Notes: a model not told the origin generated them from the sequence alone. A stretch of 64,000 nucleotides of DNA from Cellulomonas fimi (GCF_012952065.1 NZ_JABCJJ010000008.1:62001-126000), one strand, 5' to 3'. Positions 8,422 through 17,421 are shown, counted from the stretch's first letter. A program made the numbers and translations.

Positions 8422-9375
8422 TCAGACGGCGATGGTGTCCGGGAGCACGGCCGACTCGGGCGTGCGCCGCGCCGTCTCGGCCATCCCGACCCCGGCCAGG
8501 ACGACGGCCGCGCCGACGAGCTGGACCGCCGTCATCGCCTCCCCGAGCACGAGCCACGCGGCGACGGACGCCGCGACCGGCTCGATCATCCCGATCAGCC
8601 CCGCGCGCGCGGCGCCCACGATCTTGAGGCCGATCAGCACGAGCGTGTACGGCACCACGGTGCCCAGCACGATGACGTAGGCCACCAGCGCCCAGAGCGG
8701 GAGGGTGACGCCCGCGAGCGCGCCCGGGAGCGCGACGTCGTCGGCCAGGATCGCGGCGTCGAAGGTCCACAGGGGTTGGAGCGCCAGCCAGAAGAGGCCC
8801 GCGAAGGCGAGCGACCACGCCTGCGTGGAGAGCGGGTCCCGGCGCGCGACGAGCCGCTCACCGAGCAGGTAGTAGGTGGCCAGCGCGATCGCCGCCCCGC
8901 CGGCCGCCGCGAGCCCGATCACGTCGAGCTCGACGCCCGCCCGCACCTGCGCCACGAGCGCCAGCCCGACCAGGCACGCGCCCAGCGCCCACCACACGCG
9001 CGCGCGCACCTGCTCGCCGAGGACGAAGCGCGCGAACAGCGCCACGAGCAGGGGCGCCGTGTACTCGACGAGCAGCGCGAGCCCGACGGGCAGCCGCGAG
9101 ATCGCCACGAGGTAGAGCCACTGCACGAAGGCCATGCCGATGACGCCGAGGACAGCCATCGCGGCGATCTCGTGCCTGCGCAACCGCATGCGCCCGCGCA
9201 GGACCACGAGCGCGACGGTCACGAGGATCACCGCGGCGCCCACGGAGCGGAGCTCGACGAGCCGGGTGGGGCTCAGCCCGGCCTGCATCGCGAGCTTGGC
9301 GACGGTGCCGTTGACCGCGAACAGGATCGACGCGACGGCGACCGCGAGCACGCCGAAGGGGGCGGACGAGGGCAC
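8422..9375 (-). CDS. EamA/DMT-family transporter (RhtA-like), 317 aa
   Basis: Ten predicted helices in two EamA repeats; begins at GTG 9375 and enters the membrane at once (PFGVLAVAVASILFAVNG). The second repeat has VPYTLVLIGLKIVGAARAG, typical of RhtA/YddG-like exporters of amino acids or metabolites. It is the second exporter of this superfamily within 4 kb but lacks the riboswitch and the N-terminal extension of the first. Its stop codon is two bases from the alternative purB GTG, so co-transcription with purB is likely. Substrate unknown. Confidence 0.88.
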   Translation of the reverse strand: MPSSAPFGVLAVAVASILFAVNGTVAKLAMQAGLSPTRLVELRSVGAAVILVTVALVVLRGRMRLRRHEIAAMAVLGVIGMAFVQWLYLVAISRLPVGLALLVEYTAPLLVALFARFVLGEQVRARVWWALGACLVGLALVAQVRAGVELDVIGLAAAGGAAIALATYYLLGERLVARRDPLSTQAWSLAFAGLFWLALQPLWTFDAAILADDVALPGALAGVTLPLWALVAYVIVLGTVVPYTLVLIGLKIVGAARAGLIGMIEPVAASVAAWLVLGEAMTAVQLVGAAVVLAGVGMAETARRTPESAVLPDTIAV

Positions 9376-9543
9376 CGGCTGAGGCTAGCCGGTGGCGGAG
9401 GGTCCGAAGCGACCCGTCCCCCGGTCGCCGCGGCGGCTGCGCGTCCCCAGCGCCGCTCGCCCCACCGGCGACGACGCCCGACGCCTCCCTAGCGTGCGTC
9501 GGGATGCCCGGACGGTGGGCGGGATCGTGGGTGGGATCGGGAG

Positions 9544-9915
9544 GTGCGGGTGCGCGGGGAGTCGGGCGGCAGCGTGGTCGCGCACTGGTCCGATCCCGGC
9601 TGGGCCGGGTCGGTGCGCTCGGAGGAGGCCCGGCGCGCGGCGGTGCTCCTCGCGGCGGCCGACGACGCCGTCGCGCAGGCGCTCGCGCTGCTCCGAGCCG
9701 CCGACGACGTGACGTGGGCCTCGCAGGCAGCGGTGCGGTACCGCGTGGTGCTGGCCGACGCGGCGGCGGGGGTGCGGCTCGCGCGAGGCCGGCTGAGCTC
9801 GGCCGCGGCGGCGGTCGCGGCGCACGGCGAGGCGGTGCGCCAGGTGCGTGAGGCGCAGCGGTGCGACGTGACGTGCCAGCTGGCGGGCGTCGCGTCCCGT
9901 GCGGGCCTGTCGTGA
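9544..9915 (+). CDS. Small Ala-rich helical protein coupled to the downstream hydrolase, 123 aa
   Basis: Not assignable to a named family. Residues 25-110 are almost wholly helical and Ala/Arg-rich, like ESX/WXG100-type secreted helical hairpins, though no clear WxG turn is visible; two cysteines lie near the C-terminus. GTG start. Its TGA overlaps the GTG of the next gene (GTGA at 9912), implying translational coupling and a shared function. Confidence 0.65.
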   Translation: MRVRGESGGSVVAHWSDPGWAGSVRSEEARRAAVLLAAADDAVAQALALLRAADDVTWASQAAVRYRVVLADAAAGVRLARGRLSSAAAAVAAHGEAVRQVREAQRCDVTCQLAGVASRAGLS

Positions 9916-11465
9916 CGGCCGACGACGGCCCGGTGCTCCAGCCCGCGGACGCGCTGCCGCGCGGGCTCACCGTGTCGGGCGGCGCCGGAGCCGCGTTCGC
10001 CGACCTGGACGAGCTCCGGGGTGCGGCGGGCGCCCTGCTCGCGGCGGCCGGCCACCTCGACGACGCCGCGGCGGACGCCCGGACCGCTCGTGCCGTCGTC
10101 GACGGCGGGGGAGTCGAGTCCCCGTCGACCGCCGGCTCCGCCCGTGCCGAGCTCGACGCGCTGATCACCGGACCGCTCGGCCTGGTCGCGCGCGCGGAGC
10201 ACCTGCGTGACCTGGCCCGGTCGCTCCAGGCGGCCGCGGCGCTGTACGGCGAGGCCGAGAGCTGGGCGGAACGGCTCGTCCGCGCCCAGCTGGCCGTCAC
10301 GGGGAACGTCCTCGGTGGGAGCCCGGTGCTCGCGATGCTCGGTGGGCTCGTCGGCGGGGTGCTGGTCGTCGGCGTGGGCGCGCGGGTCGCGGCCCTCCTC
10401 GTCGGCGCGAGGAGGGTGCTGGGCGACCGTGTGCCGACGCTCCAGCAGGCGGCGATGGCGCTGCCGCTCGAGAACGCGACGCTCCTCCTGGCGGCCACCG
10501 TGCGCTCGCTCGCGCCCGGCAGGCAGGCGCCGAGCGGTTCACCGGTGCCCGACGCTGCGCGCGGACTCCACGTGCTCGACGGCGTCGTGGTCGAGGGGCT
10601 CCTGCAGGGGCGGCTCCCGGTGCTCGGCCGGCGCCCGCTCGAGGTGACGCCGCGGCTGGGCGCCACCCGGACCGGACCCCCGCCGGCCGACGCCGAGGCC
10701 GTGCTGAGCGGGATCGGCGCCCTCTACCCGGCGTCGGGCGGGACACCGGGGACGGTCGCGGTCACCCAGCTCGACCACCCCGACGGCTCACGCGGCTGGC
10801 TCGTGTCCATCCCGGGCACCCAGGCGGACGACCTCGCGTACGGGAGCAACCCGATGCGCATGGACACCAATCTGCGGCTCGTCGCGGGACTGCCCGACGA
10901 CAGCACCGCGCTGGTCACCGAGGCGCTGGCACGGTCGGGTGCGGAGCCGGACGAGCCGGTCCTGCTCGCGGGGCACAGCCAGGGCGGCATCGCGGCCCTG
11001 GCGCTCGCGGGCGACCCGGCGTTCCGCGCCCGGTTCCGGGTCACGACCGTCCTCACGGCGGGCTCACCGGTGGCGACGACGCCGGCCGCGAGCGGCGTGC
11101 AGGTGCTCAGCCTCCAGCACCGGGGCGACGGGGTCACCGCCACGGACGGGCTGCCGTCGCCCGCGTCGCCCCACCACACGGTGGTCGAGCGCGACCTGAG
11201 CGAGTCGCTCGACCCCGCCGACCGGCTCGCGGGACTCAGCTTCGGCGGGGCGCACGGGATCGACGCCTACGCGCGGACGGCAGGCCTGGCCTCCGAGGCG
11301 GGCGCCCCGTCGGTCGAGACGTGGGAGCGGGCCGCGGCCGCGGTGCTCGGCGGCCCCGGGACGGTCGCGACCCACCGCGAGTTCACCGGGGTCGTGCTGC
11401 CGCCCGGCAAGGACACGCCGGTAGGGACCACGCGTCCCCTCAGCGCTTGCGGTTCGCCCCCGTGA
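9912..11465 (+). CDS. Alpha/beta-hydrolase (lipase/esterase-like) with helical N-terminal region, 517 aa
   Basis: Residues 1-180 are Ala-rich helices with one strongly hydrophobic segment (VLAMLGGLVGGVLVVGVGARVAALL, about 135-160). The C-terminal half is an alpha/beta-hydrolase: VSIPGTQ, then the nucleophile elbow LLAGHSQGG with Ser near 357, and a late His in SPHHTVVERD. No signal peptide. Start is the GTG overlapping the preceding stop. The helical domain plus small helical partner suggests a surface or type VII-associated esterase, but that is inference. The last 26 bases overlap the convergent holin-like gene. Confidence 0.75.
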   Translation: MTADDGPVLQPADALPRGLTVSGGAGAAFADLDELRGAAGALLAAAGHLDDAAADARTARAVVDGGGVESPSTAGSARAELDALITGPLGLVARAEHLRDLARSLQAAAALYGEAESWAERLVRAQLAVTGNVLGGSPVLAMLGGLVGGVLVVGVGARVAALLVGARRVLGDRVPTLQQAAMALPLENATLLLAATVRSLAPGRQAPSGSPVPDAARGLHVLDGVVVEGLLQGRLPVLGRRPLEVTPRLGATRTGPPPADAEAVLSGIGALYPASGGTPGTVAVTQLDHPDGSRGWLVSIPGTQADDLAYGSNPMRMDTNLRLVAGLPDDSTALVTEALARSGAEPDEPVLLAGHSQGGIAALALAGDPAFRARFRVTTVLTAGSPVATTPAASGVQVLSLQHRGDGVTATDGLPSPASPHHTVVERDLSESLDPADRLAGLSFGGAHGIDAYARTAGLASEAGAPSVETWERAAAAVLGGPGTVATHREFTGVVLPPGKDTPVGTTRPLSACGSPP

Positions 11466-11835
11466 CCGCGCTGAGGGCGAAGCTCACGATCGAGATGATG
11501 AGGGCACCCAGCACGGCCGTCCCGAAGCTGTCGATGCGCAGGCCCCACGTCGTCTGCTCCGTGATCCACGCGGTCAGCATCAGCATGAGCGCGTTCACGA
11601 CGACCGTGATGAGCCCGAGCGTGAGGATGTACACGGGGAACGCCAGGAACTTCACGACCGGCTTGACCACGGCGTTGACGATTCCGAACACGAGCGCGAT
11701 CAGGCCGATGATCCCGACGCGCTCGAGCGTGGTGTCCCAGCCGACGATCTGCAGCCCGGAGAGCAGGACCGTGGCGAGCCAGATCGCCACGCCGTTGATG
11801 ATGACCCTCAGCACGAATCCCATGTGCGGGATCAT
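11440..11835 (-). CDS. Phage-holin-family (Mycobacterial 4TMS) membrane protein, 131 aa
   Basis: Four hydrophobic helices, with GIVNAVVKPVVKFLAFPVYILTLGLITVVVNALMLMLT as the family core (given here as a description of the segment around residues 45-85). This is the small 4TMS family common in actinobacterial chromosomes and not evidence of a prophage. ATG 11835 has GAGGG five bases upstream; a second ATG lies four codons later. Function unknown. Confidence 0.85.
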   Translation of the reverse strand: MIPHMGFVLRVIINGVAIWLATVLLSGLQIVGWDTTLERVGIIGLIALVFGIVNAVVKPVVKFLAFPVYILTLGLITVVVNALMLMLTAWITEQTTWGLRIDSFGTAVLGALIISIVSFALSAVTGANRKR

Positions 11836-11898
11836 GGCACCCTCGCAGGCAGATCGGGACGTCGAGCAGGACCCTGATCGGTACGAACCAGCGATGGC

Positions 11899-12981
11899 AT
11901 GCTGATCGCCGTGACCCGACCCCAGGTGCCGCTCCGTGCGGCCGTCGCCGATCTGCCGGCCTACGTCCCGGGCGCGCGCGTCCCGGTGGGCGCCGCGGCG
12001 TACAAGCTCTCGTCCAACGAGAACCCGTTCCCGCCCCTGCCGTCGGTGGTCGCCGCGATCATCGACGCTGCGGCGGACATGAACCGTTACCCGGACATGT
12101 ACGCGACCGGGCTGACCGAGGCGATCGCCACGTCGCTCGGCGTGGCGGCCGACGCCGTCGTCCCCGGCAACGGCTCGGTCGCGGTGCTCGGCCACGTCCT
12201 CGCGGCGGTCTGCGAGCACGGCGACGAGGTCGTGCTCCCGTGGCGCTCGTTCGAGGCGTACCCGATCGCGGTCGCGCTCGCCGGCGCGCGGGCGGTCGCC
12301 GTCCCGGTCACCGGCGACGGGCGGCTGGACCTGGTGGCGATGGCGGCCGCCGTGACCGGGCGCACGCGGGTGGTGCTCGTCTGCACCCCCAACAACCCGA
12401 CGGGCCCTGCCGTCCGGTCCGACGAGCTCGAGACCTTCCTCGCGGCGGTCCCGTCGGACGTCATGGTCGTGCTCGACGAGGCGTACCTCGAGTTCGTGCG
12501 GGACCCCGCCGCGCCCGACGGCCTCGCGGTCCACGCCGCGCACCCGAACGTCGTCCTGCTGCGTACGTTCTCCAAGGCGTACGGACTGGCCGGGCTCCGC
12601 GTCGGCTACGCGGTCGCGCGGCCCCGGCTCGCGCGGGGCATCCGCGCGGCGTCGACGCCGTTCGGCGTCTCGCACCTCGCCCAGATGGCAGCGATCGCCT
12701 CGCTGCGCGCGCAGCGCGAGCTGCTCGAGCGCGTCGACGCGCTCGTGGAGGAGCGGGTCCGCCTGCTCGCCGGGCTGCGCGCCCAGGGCTGGACGGTGCC
12801 CGACAGCGAGGCCAACTTCGTGTGGCTCCCGCTCGGCGACCGGGCGACGTCCTTCGCCGCCGACGCCGGGCGGGCGGGCGTCCTCGTCCGCCCGTTCGCC
12901 GGCGACGGCGTGCGCGTGAGCGTCGGCGAGCGTGAGGCGACGGACCTGCTCCTGGAGCTCGCGTCGACCTGGCGGCAGTGA
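11899..12981 (+). CDS. hisC: Histidinol-phosphate (or aromatic) aminotransferase, 360 aa
   Basis: A PLP fold-type I aminotransferase. SSNENPFPP at the N-terminus binds substrate phosphate/carboxylate, GNGSVAVLGHVL is the cofactor phosphate loop, CTPNNPTGP the Asn motif, VVLDEAYLEF the Asp that holds the pyridine nitrogen, and TFSKAYGLAGLRVGY carries the PLP lysine near residue 222. HisC and the aromatic aminotransferase Pat are hard to separate by eye; no other his gene is nearby, which slightly favours the stand-alone Pat type. No ribosome site; TACGAA at 11882-11887 suggests leaderless expression from ATG 11899, with GTG 11911 as alternative. Confidence 0.88.
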   Translation: MLIAVTRPQVPLRAAVADLPAYVPGARVPVGAAAYKLSSNENPFPPLPSVVAAIIDAAADMNRYPDMYATGLTEAIATSLGVAADAVVPGNGSVAVLGHVLAAVCEHGDEVVLPWRSFEAYPIAVALAGARAVAVPVTGDGRLDLVAMAAAVTGRTRVVLVCTPNNPTGPAVRSDELETFLAAVPSDVMVVLDEAYLEFVRDPAAPDGLAVHAAHPNVVLLRTFSKAYGLAGLRVGYAVARPRLARGIRAASTPFGVSHLAQMAAIASLRAQRELLERVDALVEERVRLLAGLRAQGWTVPDSEANFVWLPLGDRATSFAADAGRAGVLVRPFAGDGVRVSVGEREATDLLLELASTWRQ

Positions 12982-13554
12982 GCGGGTCGGACGCGGGTCT
13001 GCCTCAGCGGTCGCCTCGGCGCCGAGACCCTGTCCGCGTGCTGGACGCGACGTCTCACCATTCGAAATTTTCCGGGAAGTCCTTGGCCGCGGCCAAAACC
13101 CGTCGCTAGATTTCCATTCGTGCCCACCGATCCGCTGACCGCCATGGCTCGTCGTGCCTGTTGTCGCTCGGCGGCTCGTCGCTGTCCCGAGCCTGGCGCG
13201 CGAATGCCCAGCGCGGGAATGCACTGCATGCGAATGCCCAGCGCGCACGCGCGCGGCTGAGGTAGCGCGCAGGCATCACCCCGCGACCCCGCGTCAGGCG
13301 CCTGACCGGGAGCGTCGTGTCGTCGCAGCCCCGGGGCACCCAGCCGCACACCTCGCCGCCGGCATCCCGTCGAGCATTCTCAGTTGCTGAGCCCGCACAT
13401 TTTACCGGACGCACCCGTGGCCGAGTGTGCCCTTTCAGCAAGCATCCGTTTCCGCCACGGGCGACCTCGCGAACGAGCGCGCCAATTTCCCGGCGCGCCG
13501 GGACGTGGCCGTCCCCTTATCACCCCCGTCACAGCGCTTTCCTGAGGAGAAACC
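12982..13554 (+). promoter_or_regulatory. Long leader/regulatory region before the hydrolase-AmiS operon
   Basis: 573 bases with no convincing gene. A perfect 14-bp palindrome TTGGCCGCGGCCAA sits at 13083-13096, its first six bases doubling as a possible -35, 18 bases before TAGATT (13107-13112). From there the leader would be about 430 nt. Further along are two copies of GCGAATGCCCAGCGCG-like sequence near 13199-13250 and AT-rich patches at 13395-13405 and 13516-13525 that could be later promoters. No known riboswitch motif was recognised. Confidence 0.5.
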
Positions 13555-14262
13555 ATGTCCATCGACACCGCGGCACCGGCCGCGACCCGCAGCAACGTCG
13601 CCTCGATCCCCGAGCTGGCGGACCACTGGAAGAAGCTCGACCTGCGGGAGATCCTGGCCCGCCCGGCCGCGTTCCTCTCGGTCAGCCAGTCCAACTCGCT
13701 CTACCGCGAGGGCGGCGTGCAGTACGCCGAGGGCCACGCCGAGCGGGGCAGCCTGCCCGCGACCATCCGCGTGGTGGAGGCGGCCCGCCAGGCCCCCAAC
13801 TTCGTCTCCTTCAACTGGATCGGCTACTCCGTCTTCCGCGAGGACTACCCGCAGAGCGACTTCGACGCCGTGCAGTACGCGTCGTGGACGGGCGCCCTCG
13901 ACGTCACGCCCGAGCAGAAGGCCTGGGACGACGAGCTGGTCGGCGACCTGCGCGAGCTCGTGCGCCCGGGGGACAACGAGCTCTACGAGAAGGCGCTCCA
14001 GACGGCGTTCGTCGGCACCGATCTCCCGCTCGAGCTCGCGCGGAAGAAGGTCGAGGTGCTCGTGATCACGGGGATCCACCTCGACTGGTGCATCGAGGGC
14101 AATGCGCGGGCGGCGCGCGACCATGGCCTCCTGCCCATCGTGATCGGGGACGCGACGGGTGCTCAGCGCGAGGACCAGGAGCCCGCGGCGTTCGAGCGGA
14201 TCAACAACTTCTTCGCACCGGTCATCTCCTCGGAGACCTTCGCCGAGCTGGTGCGTCGCTGA
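13555..14262 (+). CDS. Isochorismatase-family cysteine hydrolase, 235 aa, atypical active site
   Basis: Belongs to the nicotinamidase/isochorismatase superfamily. The C-terminal core VLVITGIHLDWCIEGNARAARDHG holds the nucleophilic Cys near residue 180, and KALQTAFVGTDL the catalytic Lys near 144. Where relatives have the first catalytic Asp (VIDMQN-like), this protein reads FLSVSQSNSLY, so the Asp seems absent. GAGGAG before ATG 13555 is a strong ribosome site. It is coupled (TGATG) to an AmiS/UreI channel gene, pointing to hydrolysis of a small amide or urea-like compound. The substrate is not identifiable. Confidence 0.8.
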   Translation: MSIDTAAPAATRSNVASIPELADHWKKLDLREILARPAAFLSVSQSNSLYREGGVQYAEGHAERGSLPATIRVVEAARQAPNFVSFNWIGYSVFREDYPQSDFDAVQYASWTGALDVTPEQKAWDDELVGDLRELVRPGDNELYEKALQTAFVGTDLPLELARKKVEVLVITGIHLDWCIEGNARAARDHGLLPIVIGDATGAQREDQEPAAFERINNFFAPVISSETFAELVRR

Positions 14263-14972
14263 TGGGCAACGTCGGCCTCCTGCTCGTCGGTGTGGTGCTC
14301 CTGGTCAACGGGCTCGTGACGCTCGGCGTCGTCCCGGCGCGCAGCGCGGCCCTGCTCAACATCTTCGTGGGCACCGCACAGGTCGTGCTCCCGACGATCC
14401 TCCTGATCCAGGGCGGGACCGACCCCGCGGTCGTCAACAGCGTGTGGCCGAGCTACCTGTTCGGGATCACCTACCTGTACTACGGCATCGGCATCTTCCT
14501 GGACCTCGAGCCGCAGGGCTTCGGCTGGTACAGCGCGTTCGTCGCCGCCATCGCGACCTACCACGCCATCATCACGCTGGGCACGGACCCCGTCTTCGCC
14601 GTCATCTGGGCGACCTGGGCGGTCATGTGGTCGCTGTTCTTCCTGCTGCTCGCGCTCGGCAAGGCCCAGCTCGGCCGGTTCGCCGGCTGGTTCCTGGTGC
14701 TCCTCGGGATCCCGACCTGCACCGTCTCGGCGCTCTTCCTGCTCAACGACCGATGGAGCACGACGCCGACGGCCGGGCTAGGTGCCCTCGCCGCCCTCGC
14801 GGTGCTGACCGTCTCGTCGGTGGTCCTCGCCCGTTCCCCGCTGCTGCGGGACGGGGAGGAAGCCCCCGCGGCGTCGGGCCGGGACGCCGACGGGCTGGAC
14901 CCGGTGGCGCCCGCCGTGGAGCAGCGGACGGAGCCGGAGCGGACGGAGGTGCTGAGTCCCGCCACGGCTTGA
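14262..14972 (+). CDS. AmiS/UreI-family channel or transporter, 236 aa
   Basis: Six or seven hydrophobic helices (MGNVGLLLVGVVLLVNG at the start) matching the AmiS/UreI family, which conducts urea or short-chain amides across the inner membrane. Residues beyond about 195 form a hydrophilic acidic tail not needed for the fold. Its ATG shares a base with the TGA of the cysteine hydrolase gene, so the two are translationally coupled. The pair probably imports and hydrolyses one small amide. Confidence 0.88.
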   Translation: MGNVGLLLVGVVLLVNGLVTLGVVPARSAALLNIFVGTAQVVLPTILLIQGGTDPAVVNSVWPSYLFGITYLYYGIGIFLDLEPQGFGWYSAFVAAIATYHAIITLGTDPVFAVIWATWAVMWSLFFLLLALGKAQLGRFAGWFLVLLGIPTCTVSALFLLNDRWSTTPTAGLGALAALAVLTVSSVVLARSPLLRDGEEAPAASGRDADGLDPVAPAVEQRTEPERTEVLSPATA

Positions 14973-15038
14973 TCGCGGGTGACCGTCAATCGGGCCGGGC
15001 GCCCGGTTGGCGGTCACGCGGGCGGGGGAGCAGCATCG

Positions 15039-15066
15039 GTACAAGCGGTGACCGCTGCCGTTGTAC
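15039..15066. promoter_or_regulatory. Nested dyads upstream of the 2-oxoacid dehydrogenase operon
   Basis: GTACAA (15039-15044) is inverted as TTGTAC (15061-15066), and inside them AGCGGTGACCGCT (15044-15056) is a perfect 13-bp dyad. This lies between amiS and the 37-bp dyad at 15081 and may be an additional operator or the amiS terminator; no U-run follows. Confidence 0.4.
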
Positions 15067-15080
15067 ACGGGGTGTGACGA

Positions 15081-15117
15081 CAACCTACGGTCCCGTAGCC
15101 TACGGTGTCGTAGGTTG
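15081..15117. promoter_or_regulatory. 37-bp dyad operator upstream of the 2-oxoacid dehydrogenase operon
   Basis: CAACCTACG (15081-15089) pairs with CGTAGGTTG (15109-15117), and a second inverted pair CCGTAG/CTACGG (15093-15098 with 15100-15105) shares exactly the same centre at 15099. The result is four CTACG half-sites arranged symmetrically, about 50 bp upstream of the E1alpha start. This looks like a binding site for a dimer-of-dimers regulator. Confidence 0.65.
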
Positions 15118-15166
15118 GACGGAACCAGCGCGCCTCGGCGCAGCCCCCGCGAAGGAGAACCGCCGC

Positions 15167-16393
15167 GTGAGCAAGTCCGAAGACCGCTCGGACGTCGATC
15201 TCGTCCAGCTGCTCACCCCGACCGGGGAGCGGCTGGACCATCCCGAGTACGCACCACTCGTCGCGCACCTCGACGCCGCCGCCCTCCGCGGGCTCTACCG
15301 GGACATGGTCCTGGTGCGGCGCTTCGACAGCGAGGCGACGTCGCTACAGCGGCAGGGTGAGCTCGGGTTGTGGGCCCAGTGCCTCGGCCAGGAGGCGGCG
15401 CAGGTCGGCTCCGGCCGGGCGCTGGCCCCGCAGGACTTCGCGTTCCCCTCCTACCGCGAGCACGGCGTCGCGCACACCCGCGGCGTCGACCTCGCGGACG
15501 TGCTGCTGCAGTTCCGCGGCGTCGACCACGGCGGCTGGGACCCGAACGCGCACAACTTCCAGCTGTACACGCTGGTCATCGGCTCGCACACGCTGCACGC
15601 CACCGGGTACGCGATGGCGCTCCAGCGCGACGGCCTGGTCGGCACGGGCGACGCGGCGCGCGACGCGGCCGTCATCACCTACTTCGGGGACGGCGCGACC
15701 TCGCAGGGCGACGTGAACGAGGCCCTGGTCTTCGCGGCCGTGAACAACGCGCCCGTGGTCCTCTTCTGCCAGAACAACCAGTGGGCCATCTCGGAGCCGA
15801 CGACGCGCCAGACCCGCGTACCGATCGCCGCCCGCGGGGACGGCTTCGGCATCCCCAACGTGCGGGTCGACGGCAACGACGTGCTGGCGAGCCACGCGGT
15901 CACGCTCGAGGCGCTCGAGCGCGCGCGGTCCGGCGGCGGGCCCACCCTCATCGAGGCCTACACGTACCGCATGGGCGCGCACACGACGTCGGACGACCCG
16001 ACGCGCTACCGCTCGGCGGCGGAGGAGGAGCACTGGCGCCGGCTCGACCCGATCGACCGTCTCCGCGCGCACCTCGTCGCCGAGAGTGAGCTGCCCGACG
16101 ACTTCCAGGCGGAGCTCGACGCCGAGGCCGCGGCCCTGGGGGCGCGCATCCGGGCCACGGTCCGCGCGCTCGGGAAGCCTCCGACCAGCCGGATGTTCGA
16201 GCACGTCTACGCCACCCCGCACACGATCGTCGAGGCGGAGCGCGCGTTCTTCGAGCGCTACGAGGCGTCGTTCGCGGACAGCGACCCGACCACGGCCGCC
16301 GCGGGGACGCACCCGCACGCGACCCATACCCCAGCGTCGCAGGACCCCGCGATGTCGCACGCACCCCAGTCCGCGGCCGGACGGAGCCTGTGA
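15167..16393 (+). CDS. pdhA: 2-oxoacid (pyruvate/branched-chain) dehydrogenase E1 component, alpha subunit, 408 aa
   Basis: Thiamine-diphosphate-dependent decarboxylase subunit. The ThDP motif GDGATSQGDVNEAL and downstream NNQWAIS are at about residues 183-215; the phosphorylation-loop region YRMGAHTTSDDPTRYR follows at 265-280. The opening LVQLLTPTGERLDHPEY resembles Gram-positive PdhA/BkdA. Start is GTG 15167 with GAAGGAGAA upstream. The C-terminal 35 residues are low-complexity His/Thr/Ser. It overlaps E1beta at TGATG. In actinobacteria that use AceE for pyruvate, such sets often act on branched-chain 2-oxoacids; the substrate is not decided here. Confidence 0.92.
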   Translation: MSKSEDRSDVDLVQLLTPTGERLDHPEYAPLVAHLDAAALRGLYRDMVLVRRFDSEATSLQRQGELGLWAQCLGQEAAQVGSGRALAPQDFAFPSYREHGVAHTRGVDLADVLLQFRGVDHGGWDPNAHNFQLYTLVIGSHTLHATGYAMALQRDGLVGTGDAARDAAVITYFGDGATSQGDVNEALVFAAVNNAPVVLFCQNNQWAISEPTTRQTRVPIAARGDGFGIPNVRVDGNDVLASHAVTLEALERARSGGGPTLIEAYTYRMGAHTTSDDPTRYRSAAEEEHWRRLDPIDRLRAHLVAESELPDDFQAELDAEAAALGARIRATVRALGKPPTSRMFEHVYATPHTIVEAERAFFERYEASFADSDPTTAAAGTHPHATHTPASQDPAMSHAPQSAAGRSL

Positions 16394-17421
16394 TGGCCGT
16401 CGAACGGCTCACCCTCTCCAAGGCGCTCAACGCCGGGCTGCGCCGCACCCTCGAGACCGACTCCAAGGTGCTCCTCATGGGTGAGGACATCGGCCGGCTC
16501 GGCGGCGTCTTCCGCGTGACGGACGGTCTCCAGAAGGACTTCGGCGAGGACCGGGTGGTGGACACGCCGCTCGCCGAGTCCGGCATCATCGGCACCGCGA
16601 TCGGCCTCGCGATGCGCGGCTACCGGCCGGTCTGCGAGATCCAGTTCGACGGCTTCATCTTCCCGGCCTTCGACCAGATCACGACCCAGCTCGCCAAGAT
16701 GCACTACCGCTCGCGCGGGCGGATCGACCTGCCGGTCGTCATCCGGGTGCCGTACGGCGGCGGGATCGGCGCCGTCGAGCACCACAGCGAGTCGCCCGAG
16801 GTGCTGTTCGCGCACACCGCCGGCCTCCGGGTCGTCACGCCCGCGACCCCGGCCGACGCCTTCGTGATGATCCAGCAGGCGGTCGCGTCACCCGACCCGG
16901 TGCTGTTCTTCGAGCCCAAGGGCCGCTACTGGGACAAGGGCGACGTCGACCTCGGCATCACGGTCACCGCGGCGGGCACCGCCGACGACGCCGCGACCGG
17001 TGCGGGCGGTCTCGTCCCCCTGGACAGGGCTCGGGTCGCGCGTCCGGGCACCGACCTGACGATCGCGGCCTACGGCGCGACGGTGTCCACCGCGCTCAAG
17101 GCCGCCCAGGCCGCGGAGGCCGACAGCGTGAGCGTCGAGGTCGTCGACCTGCGCTCGATCTCCCCGCTCGACACCGAGACGCTGGTGCGGTCGGTGCGCA
17201 GGACCGGGCGCTGCGTCGTCGTGCACGAGGCGCCCGTGTTCTACGGGACCGGCGGCGAGATCGCCGCCCGCGTGACCGAGGAGTGCTTCTTCGAGCTCGA
17301 GGCGCCCGTGCTGCGCGTGGGCGGCTTCCACACGCCGTACCCGGTCAGCAAGCTCGAGCACGACTACCTGCCGGGGCTCGACCGCGTCCTGGACGCGGTC
17401 GAGCGCGCCATGGCCTACTGA
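16393..17421 (+). CDS. pdhB: 2-oxoacid dehydrogenase E1 component, beta subunit, 342 aa
   Basis: The transketolase-like partner of E1alpha. Conserved blocks include LLMGEDIGRLGGVFRVT, the DTPLAESGIIGTAIGLA stretch that contacts ThDP, QFDGFIFPAFDQI, VRVPYGGGIGAVEHHSES and, in the C-terminal domain, VVDLRSISPLD. Length is typical (about 325-345). ATG 16393 overlaps the E1alpha stop. The gap to E2 is 94 bp and holds three copies of a 14-bp repeat. Confidence 0.95.
   Translation: MAVERLTLSKALNAGLRRTLETDSKVLLMGEDIGRLGGVFRVTDGLQKDFGEDRVVDTPLAESGIIGTAIGLAMRGYRPVCEIQFDGFIFPAFDQITTQLAKMHYRSRGRIDLPVVIRVPYGGGIGAVEHHSESPEVLFAHTAGLRVVTPATPADAFVMIQQAVASPDPVLFFEPKGRYWDKGDVDLGITVTAAGTADDAATGAGGLVPLDRARVARPGTDLTIAAYGATVSTALKAAQAAEADSVSVEVVDLRSISPLDTETLVRSVRRTGRCVVVHEAPVFYGTGGEIAARVTEECFFELEAPVLRVGGFHTPYPVSKLEHDYLPGLDRVLDAVERAMAY

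Noticed and set aside
11440-11835. Prophage, from the holin-family hit
   Set aside because: This 4TMS family is a common chromosomal gene in actinobacteria and there are no phage structural genes around it.
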